From NCBI RefSeq assembly GCF_031426495.1, contig NZ_JANPLK010000059.1:124001-188000 (forward strand): a stretch of 64,000 nucleotides of DNA. Direction: 5' to 3'. How positions within the stretch are numbered: the first letter of the stretch is position 1; each line of letters starts with the position of its first letter. Below, one piece after another: positions 59,013-64,000 of the stretch. The position numbers were made by a program, and so were the translations under genes. The notes below the pieces were generated by a model. The model did not search any database and was not told the origin of the DNA. It was given only the letters and a program-made list of their open reading frames with translations. Source of the stretch: Gemmatimonas sp. (GTDB lineage Bacteria; Gemmatimonadota; Gemmatimonadetes; Gemmatimonadales; Gemmatimonadaceae).

Positions 59013-59687
59013 ATGAATTGGCATCACCTCTCTGCCGTGGCGTTTGCCGTCACACTCAGCACCCCCGTAGTCGCTCGCGCACAGTTTGTTGTCTACACGA
59101 ATCAGGCCACGTTCCTGGCCGCTGTGACAAACGCCGGTGTCGATACGTTCACGGGCTTCAACACGAGCAGCTCAACGCCGTCCCCCATTGTGCGCACGGC
59201 CGGCCCGTACCGTTACACCGCGTTCGTGACCAACGGCGGAGACTTCTTCGGCGCGGGGACCGTGGCCAATCCGTGGCTCTCCACGAACACGGCCACCGAC
59301 GCGATCACCTTCGGAAGCTTTATCGGCGGCGTAGGGGCCGTCGGCGGCAACTTCTTCGGCTCCAACATCGCCGGCGCGTTCCAGAGCGGAAATATTCTGG
59401 TCACATATGTCGACGCCATGGGCGCACAGTCCACAACTCTCATCGCGCCGAGTACCAGTAGCTTCTTCGGTGTCGTATCACAGCGCTCCGCCATCACGTC
59501 GTTCACGGTCAGCGCGGTTCAACCGTCGGATACGGAAGTTCTCTGGCCGACCGTCGACAATCTGACACTCGCGCAGACGACTGTGCCTGAGCCTGGCACC
59601 TACGCGCTGCTTGCGACGGGCCTGCTGGCGATTGGCATCACCACCCGACGCAAGCGTGCGTTGGTGCGCGACCAAGCGAAGACTTAG
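59013..59687 (+). CDS. PEP-CTERM sorting domain protein
   Basis: A 224-residue exported protein with a signal peptide (HLSAVAFAVTLSTPVVARA) and a strong ribosome site GAAGGAG at 59001-59007. The body is Gly/Thr/Ser/Asn-rich beta structure (FTGFNTSSSTPSPIVRTAGP, TFGSFIGGVGAVGGNFFG). The C-terminus has the sorting tripartite signal: VPEPGTYALL, a hydrophobic helix LATGLLAIGI and the basic TTRRKRALVR. It is therefore a substrate of an exosortase, which must be encoded elsewhere, and is linked to exopolysaccharide-making bacteria. Its stop overlaps the convergent OYE gene by four bases. Confidence 0.9.
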   Translation: MNWHHLSAVAFAVTLSTPVVARAQFVVYTNQATFLAAVTNAGVDTFTGFNTSSSTPSPIVRTAGPYRYTAFVTNGGDFFGAGTVANPWLSTNTATDAITFGSFIGGVGAVGGNFFGSNIAGAFQSGNILVTYVDAMGAQSTTLIAPSTSSFFGVVSQRSAITSFTVSAVQPSDTEVLWPTVDNLTLAQTTVPEPGTYALLATGLLAIGITTRRKRALVRDQAKT

Positions 59688-60760
59688 GCCGAAAGCACCG
59701 GGTAATCGGTGTAGCCCTTGTCGCCCGGCGTGTAGAACGTGGCGAAGTCGGGGGCGTTCAGCGGCGCATCATGCTGCAAGCGCGCCACCAGGTCGGGGTT
59801 CGCGAGGGCACTGCGTCCAAACGCGACCAGATCCGCCTCGTTCGACGCGAGGATCGCCTCGGCCTTCGCCCGATCGAATCCACCCGACGCAATGAATGCG
59901 CCCTTGAACGACGCGCGAAGCTGTGCCCGCAATGAATCCGGGGCGTTCGGCGATCCCATTGACGCGTGATCGACGAGATGGAGATACACCAGTCCGAGGT
60001 CGCTCAGTCCCTGCACGAGCGCGACGATCTGCTCGTCGATGCCATCGAAGGCACCCATGTTGTTGAACGCGCCATACGGCGACAGACGAATACCGACACG
60101 GTCGGCGCCGATCGCCGCGACGGTAGCCGCCGCCACCTCAAGTGCAAAACGGTTGCGCCCCTCGGCGCTGCCGCCGTACGAGTCGGTGCGATGGTTGTGA
60201 TTGCCGTTCAGGAACTGCTCGATCAGGTAGCCGTTGGCGGCGTGCAGTTCAATGCCATCGAAGCCCGCCTCGATGGCGCGCGTTGCGCTGTGCGCGTACT
60301 CGGCCACCACCGCGCGCACATCCTCCTCGGTCAGCGCATGCGGCACAGTGGCCGGCTGCAATCCTTCCGCGTCAGTGTACACCGGCTCAGGCAGCGCCAC
60401 TGCCATTGGGCCCACCACGCGGGCGCCGGCCGGTAGGTTGAGCGCGCTGGACGCCCGGCCGGTATGCATCAGCTGCGCGAAGATCTTGCCGCCCTTGGCG
60501 TGCACCGCCTCAGTTATCGGCTTCCAGGCCGCCACCTGCTCATCGGAGTACAGTCCGGGAATGCGCGCGTAGCCCAGACCATCCGGCGCCGGCGAGGTCC
60601 CTTCGGTAATCAGCAGCCCAATGTCGGCGCGCTCGGCGTAATATGTGGCCATGATCGGCGTCGGCACGTGCGCAGCCGTGGCCCGGTTGCGCGTCATGGG
60701 AGCCATGACCAACCGGTTCTTGAGCGAAAGGCCGCGCAGGGCGTATGGTTCAAACAACAT
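59684..60760 (-). CDS. Alkene reductase / old yellow enzyme family (NemA-like)
   Basis: A 358-residue FMN-dependent ene-reductase. LFEPYALRGLSLKNRLVMAP and MTRNRATAAHVPT open the barrel; GIELHAANGYLIEQFLNGNH carries the His/Asn substrate-binding pair, RTDSYGGSAEGRNRFALEV is the family signature, and ADLVAFGRSALANPDLVARL the phosphate-binding end. It reduces activated C=C bonds with NADPH and helps detoxify electrophiles. It is divergent from a TetR gene with two palindromes between, the usual NemR-NemA-like arrangement. Confidence 0.94.
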   Translation of the reverse strand: MLFEPYALRGLSLKNRLVMAPMTRNRATAAHVPTPIMATYYAERADIGLLITEGTSPAPDGLGYARIPGLYSDEQVAAWKPITEAVHAKGGKIFAQLMHTGRASSALNLPAGARVVGPMAVALPEPVYTDAEGLQPATVPHALTEEDVRAVVAEYAHSATRAIEAGFDGIELHAANGYLIEQFLNGNHNHRTDSYGGSAEGRNRFALEVAAATVAAIGADRVGIRLSPYGAFNNMGAFDGIDEQIVALVQGLSDLGLVYLHLVDHASMGSPNAPDSLRAQLRASFKGAFIASGGFDRAKAEAILASNEADLVAFGRSALANPDLVARLQHDAPLNAPDFATFYTPGDKGYTDYPVLSA

Positions 60761-60826
60761 GTCGAGAATCCCGCCGGGAGGCAGCAATGCGTGGCGACAC
60801 CCGGACCGATCCGCGACGCATATATT

Positions 60827-60838
60827 TACCGATCGGTA
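60827..60838. promoter_or_regulatory. Candidate TetR operator, site 1
   Basis: TACCGATCGGTA is a perfect 12-base palindrome in the gap between the divergent OYE and TetR genes. A near-copy lies 19 bases further on. Both probably bind the TetR-family regulator encoded at 60890. Confidence 0.65.
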
Positions 60839-60845
60839 GTTATAT

Positions 60846-60857
60846 TACCTATCGGTA
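60846..60857. promoter_or_regulatory. Candidate TetR operator, site 2
   Basis: TACCTATCGGTA differs from site 1 at one base (G to T at position 5). The centres are 19 bases apart, about two helical turns, so two dimers could bind one face of the DNA. A TATATT box (60841-60846) lies between the sites and could be the -10 element for the regulator gene. Confidence 0.6.
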
Positions 60858-60889
60858 CGGAATTCGCAACCTCCACCCCATCGCTCACG

Positions 60890-61483
60890 ATGGTTCGCGG
60901 TAGACCCCGGCAGTTCGATACAGAGGACGCGCTGGACCGTGTACTCACGGTCTTCTGGCGCGACGGGTTCGACGCGGCCTCGATGCAGGATTTGGCGGAG
61001 GCGGTGGGCGTCAGCAAGCCGAGCCTGTACGCGGCGTACGGCAATAAGGAGGCCCTGTATCTCGCGGCGCTGGAGCGCTACGCGACGACGTTCGGAACCG
61101 ATCGGCTGGAGCGGCTGCACGCCGAGCCCGACGTGAAGCGGGCGGTGCACGACTTCTTGACGTCGCTGGTGGACGCCTACACGTGCACCGAGAGACCCAC
61201 CGGCTGCATGATCGTGGCGAGCACGTCGAACTGCAACGCCTCGCACGTACCCGCCGCTATACAGTGTGCGATCAGCACCGCGTTGCACGGCTCGGCGGAC
61301 GCCATGGAGACGCGCTTTCGTCGCGCGGTGAGTGAAGGGCAACTGCCCCCTGATCCGGACCCGCACGCGCTCGCCGCCTACGTAAGCACGGTCATGTCGG
61401 GCTTGAGCGTGCAAGCGCGCGGCGGGGCCAATACCGACGCGCTGCGCCAGGTGGTGTGCACCGCCATGCGGGCGTGGCCGTAA
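60890..61483 (+). CDS. TetR/AcrR family transcriptional regulator
   Basis: A 197-residue repressor. The N-terminal HTH is FDTEDALDRVLTVFWRDGFD with AVGVSKPSLYAAYGNKEALY as recognition helix. The ligand domain contains a Cys at TERPTGCMIVASTS and further Cys residues (TSNCNASHVPAAIQCAIST), the kind of thiols used by electrophile-sensing NemR-like proteins. It probably represses the divergent ene-reductase and itself through the paired palindromes before its start. The ATG 60890 begins six residues before the HTH. Confidence 0.93.
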   Translation: MVRGRPRQFDTEDALDRVLTVFWRDGFDAASMQDLAEAVGVSKPSLYAAYGNKEALYLAALERYATTFGTDRLERLHAEPDVKRAVHDFLTSLVDAYTCTERPTGCMIVASTSNCNASHVPAAIQCAISTALHGSADAMETRFRRAVSEGQLPPDPDPHALAAYVSTVMSGLSVQARGGANTDALRQVVCTAMRAWP

Positions 61484-61517
61484 GCGGGCCAGCTCGCGCT
61501 ATGGGAGGCCGCCGGTT

Positions 61518-62579
61518 TTACCGACGGATCATCGTCCCATCCAACAACTGCTGACGCACGGCCGCGGCTTTGCCCGCTCGCTCCAGTGCTGCCCACAATC
61601 GCGCAACCGTCTCGTCGTCAACCAAGCCAGCCGGTGATCCTCCCACGGCGGGCGTGCCCATCTTTTCGCTCGCACGGAACGCATCCACCGCCGCCACCGT
61701 CTCGGCCGTGAACAGATTCACGTCGACGCCGCGCGCCGCGATCGTTTCACCGCGCTTGTAAAAACCGAGGGCGTTGAGCATCACCTTGAGCTGATACACG
61801 TCGCCGCCGGAGAACTGCTCGAGTGTGCGATAGCCCAACGTCTGCGACACCGCATCGTAGATGCGCCGCAGCTCGCCCAGCGGATCAGCGTTTTCGCAGA
61901 CATTGATGTTCGCGGTCTGACCATCGCTGCGTCGTGACATGCCCGGGCGCGCGTCGGCCACCACCACGGCCGCCGACGTGCGCAGTCCGTGGCGCTTGTC
62001 ACCGCCGAGCACGAAGCCGGCGTTGAGCGCGGTGATGAGTCGGTCGGCCAGATGATACGGTTTGCCTTCGCTCGCTTCGAAGCTCTTGGCGACGGCCTCG
62101 ATCACTTCGGGCCCTACGAGAATGTTTCCCTGCGTCACGTAGTTCTTGCCCGCGCGATGTCCCGCCCACGCGTTGGGACCGGAACCGGTGTGCTGCGCCG
62201 ATCGCCCGTCCACCGAGATCACCGCCACCTGCCGTTGCTGAAATCCACTGTCGGCGGCCAGCGCGCGCTTGAGTGCCGCCTCCGGCGACTCACCGCGGGC
62301 CAGGGCGTCGAGCAACTCGTTGCCGTACTCCGTGCGCGTGCTGGCCTGCGTCGCCACCGCACCCACGCCTTTGCGCACCCACGGAACGCCATTGCCCACG
62401 CACGGTACGCGTGTGGTGACCGCCACGCCCACTTCACCGGTGCGCGGGTCGATGGCCGCGATGGAGAACGTGTGAAACACGAGCGAGTCGCGCCACGCAA
62501 ACGGTTCCTGCGCTTGCGCTACTCGCGACGTTGCCGTCAAGGAGAGCGCAAGCGCGGCGGCAATACATGGGATTCGCAT
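61518..62579 (-). CDS. Exported DUF1028 protein with C-terminal peptidoglycan-binding-like domain
   Basis: A 353-residue protein with a signal peptide (CIAAALALSLTATSRVAQA). The DUF1028 part (about 28-240) shows VFHTFSIAAIDPRTGEVGVA, VPWVRKGVGAVATQAST, YGNELLDALARGESPEAAL and QHTGSGPNAWAGHRAGKNYV then QGNILVG, all typical of this Ntn-hydrolase-like family. Residues 265-340 resemble a peptidoglycan-binding helical domain (YQLKVMLNALGFYKRGE, VDDETVARLWAALE). Function is unknown. Its ATG overlaps the stop of the upstream S9 peptidase gene (ATGA). Confidence 0.87.
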   Translation of the reverse strand: MRIPCIAAALALSLTATSRVAQAQEPFAWRDSLVFHTFSIAAIDPRTGEVGVAVTTRVPCVGNGVPWVRKGVGAVATQASTRTEYGNELLDALARGESPEAALKRALAADSGFQQRQVAVISVDGRSAQHTGSGPNAWAGHRAGKNYVTQGNILVGPEVIEAVAKSFEASEGKPYHLADRLITALNAGFVLGGDKRHGLRTSAAVVVADARPGMSRRSDGQTANINVCENADPLGELRRIYDAVSQTLGYRTLEQFSGGDVYQLKVMLNALGFYKRGETIAARGVDVNLFTAETVAAVDAFRASEKMGTPAVGGSPAGLVDDETVARLWAALERAGKAAAVRQQLLDGTMIRR

Positions 62580-64000
62580 CAGCGTGGGCCTGGGCCGAGG
62601 TAACGATCGAAGTGTGCCACCAGCTTTCGCAGGAGGTACGTGGCGTAGTACGGGCGCTGTGTCCAGCCGTGCGTCGCCGCGGGCGCGAACGCGAAGTCGA
62701 AATCCTTGCCGCGCTTCATGAACTCTTCGGCAAGGGCGACGGCCGATGAGAACGGCACCACGTCGTCCTGCATGCCGTGAATGAGCAGCAGATGATCGCG
62801 CAGATTGCCGGCATACTGCAAGGCACCGCGCGTAAACGTTGCCGGGTGCGACTGCGGACGGCGCACGATCGCGACATCGTCGCTGCCGAACAGATACGGA
62901 TCCGTTGCCGCCGCGCCGGCCACGCCCGCTTGAAACAATCCCGGCTTCTTGAGCAGCGAGTACACGGTGAGCGTCCCGCCGTAGCTGCTGCCCCAAATGC
63001 CGAAACGTGAAGCATCGACGAAGCGCAGGGACTTCATGTACGTCACGGCGCTCTCGAGATCGTCGAGGTCGCCACCGCCCCAATCCATCAGAAACTTCTC
63101 GCGGAATTCGCGACCGTAACCGGTGCTGCCGCGCACGTCGACCTGCACCACGATGTAGCCCTTCTCGAGCGCGAGATACTGTTGCAGCATGCCATTCATG
63201 CCACCCCAGCGGTTGCGCACGGTATTCGAGTACGCTGGGCCGAAGAGCACCGGGTAGTGCTTCGCGGAGTCGATGTTCGGCGGATAGAATACGCGAATGT
63301 GCAGCGGCACCGTGTCACTGCCGTTCTTGATGCGCAGGTACTGCGGGGCGATCCACGGAACGCGCGCGAACTCCGCGGTCGTGGACGTCGTGATGCGACG
63401 CTCGATGGCGCCGGGCCGCACATCCAACAGATAGAGCTCGGTGGGCTGTAGGTCACTCGACGACAGCAGCGCGATCGTGCTGCCGTCGGGCGACACAAAC
63501 GGTGTGTGCGTGCCTGCGCGCGTCGTGAGTTGTCGCGATGGACCGCCCCCGGCACTCACGCGGAACACGTGACGCTCCGACGGGCGCGGGGCTGAACTCA
63601 CGTAGTCGACACTCCGCGTTGCTGCGCGGGGAATGCCGGCACCAGCCACATCGTGCGGCCCCGACGTGAGCGCTACCGGGGCGGCATCACCCGGCACGAC
63701 GCGATACAGTCGATACCGGTCATCCAAGTCGCCAGTGAGCACGATGCTCCGGCCATCGGCGCTCCACGCCGACGCGATGTCGTTGTACACGCGCGTCTCC
63801 CGGTGGTCCTGCCACGCGAGCCGTGGGGCCGGCGCAGCGGTAGTCAGCACATGAATCGTGCGGTCGATCGCATCGTCGCTCTCGCGGTCGATCATCAGCG
63901 TGCCGGTCGCCGACCAGGCGAAGTTGACGATGCGGGTGCGGCTGGAGTCGGGCAGCTCCACCATGCGCAGCGCCCGTGTGGCCACCTCGTACAGCGCGAC
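62579..64000 (-). CDS. S9 family peptidase (dipeptidyl-peptidase IV/acylaminoacyl type), partial
   Basis: The 3' 474 codons of a prolyl-oligopeptidase family enzyme; its start lies beyond the window end. Beta-propeller blades come first (VYNDIASAWSADGRSIVLTG, THTPFVSPDGSTIALLSSSD). The alpha/beta-hydrolase domain follows, with the nucleophile in GIWGSSYGGTLTVYSLL (about 62980-62995), the Asp in GMQDDVVPFSSA and the His in AATHGWTQRP. WGGGDLDDLESAVTYMKS is typical of the DPP-IV branch. It should cleave dipeptides, probably in the periplasm. It is coupled to the DUF1028 gene. Confidence 0.92.
   Translation of the reverse strand, partial: VALYEVATRALRMVELPDSSRTRIVNFAWSATGTLMIDRESDDAIDRTIHVLTTAAPAPRLAWQDHRETRVYNDIASAWSADGRSIVLTGDLDDRYRLYRVVPGDAAPVALTSGPHDVAGAGIPRAATRSVDYVSSAPRPSERHVFRVSAGGGPSRQLTTRAGTHTPFVSPDGSTIALLSSSDLQPTELYLLDVRPGAIERRITTSTTAEFARVPWIAPQYLRIKNGSDTVPLHIRVFYPPNIDSAKHYPVLFGPAYSNTVRNRWGGMNGMLQQYLALEKGYIVVQVDVRGSTGYGREFREKFLMDWGGGDLDDLESAVTYMKSLRFVDASRFGIWGSSYGGTLTVYSLLKKPGLFQAGVAGAAATDPYLFGSDDVAIVRRPQSHPATFTRGALQYAGNLRDHLLLIHGMQDDVVPFSSAVALAEEFMKRGKDFDFAFAPAATHGWTQRPYYATYLLRKLVAHFDRYLGPGPR

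Noticed and set aside
60464..60889. Upstream extension of the TetR gene
   Set aside because: It would overlap the divergent ene-reductase and both operators; the HTH begins right after the ATG at 60890.
1..64000. tRNA, rRNA, CRISPR arrays, transposases or integrases
   Set aside because: I looked for clover-leaf and CCA-end patterns, regularly spaced repeats and DDE or recombinase motifs and found none; short or divergent RNAs could be missed by eye.

Overview
The window is one contiguous stretch of a GC-rich Gram-negative bacterial chromosome. The gene repertoire suggests a member of Gemmatimonadota, close to Gemmatimonas: a TIGR02999-type ECF sigma factor near a Ser/Thr kinase with a C-terminal repeat region, CocE/NonD-type secreted hydrolases beside a sortilin/VPS10-like beta-propeller, a PEP-CTERM protein, an OprB-type porin, two HDOD proteins and a GT2/YaiO polysaccharide locus. 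The taxonomy is inferred from these families. I saw no tRNA, rRNA, CRISPR array or intact mobile element.

Layout. 1-942: end of a GMC oxidoreductase and its subunit-3 partner. 939-5659: a coupled surface-glycan cluster (flippase and three glycosyltransferases). 5648-13170: small housekeeping and stress genes, including an MmyB-like regulator with a divergent atypical SDR, ankyrin and SRPBCC proteins, a YjbR/MmcQ gene cut by an in-frame amber codon, a KOW mini-protein, an ArsR/SRPBCC operon with a palindromic operator, and a YcaQ-type DNA glycosylase. 13204-15889: GNAT, YbjQ and VOC genes around a patch of decayed genes (a histidine kinase and a creatininase-like gene).

16087-24616 is the most distinctive region. 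Every gene overlaps the next: a PAS sensor kinase, a single-domain response regulator, a Hpt/pseudo-receiver/GGDEF-like/receiver protein, a membrane-anchored HEAT protein, and a processive GT2 glycosyltransferase fused in one reading frame to a YaiO-like outer-membrane beta-barrel through an internal signal peptide. A 51-codon ORF may follow. I read it as a phosphorelay-controlled exopolysaccharide synthesis and export module.

24710-35792: a glycine-rich exported protein, a large-subunit catalase, a J-domain/KTSC fusion, and a minus-strand sigma factor, kinase and hydrolase operon that contains a stand-alone copy of the kinase N-terminal module. 35948-43314: a MoxR/DUF58/DUF4129/DUF4350 operon with a convergent RDD-SpoIIM fusion. 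43372-48275: a decayed OprB porin and a coupled HDOD pair. 48360-64000: a YoaK-like membrane protein, secreted peptidase-like hydrolases, a beta-propeller protein, a PP2C phosphatase, a PEP-CTERM protein, an OYE/TetR divergent pair with two palindromic operators, and a DUF1028 gene coupled to an S9 peptidase cut by the window end.

Translational coupling through 1-4 base overlaps is very common here, often with GTG starts (GTGA). Degenerate or broken genes cluster at about 10.2, 14.2-15.4, 35.0 and 43.4-44.5 kb.
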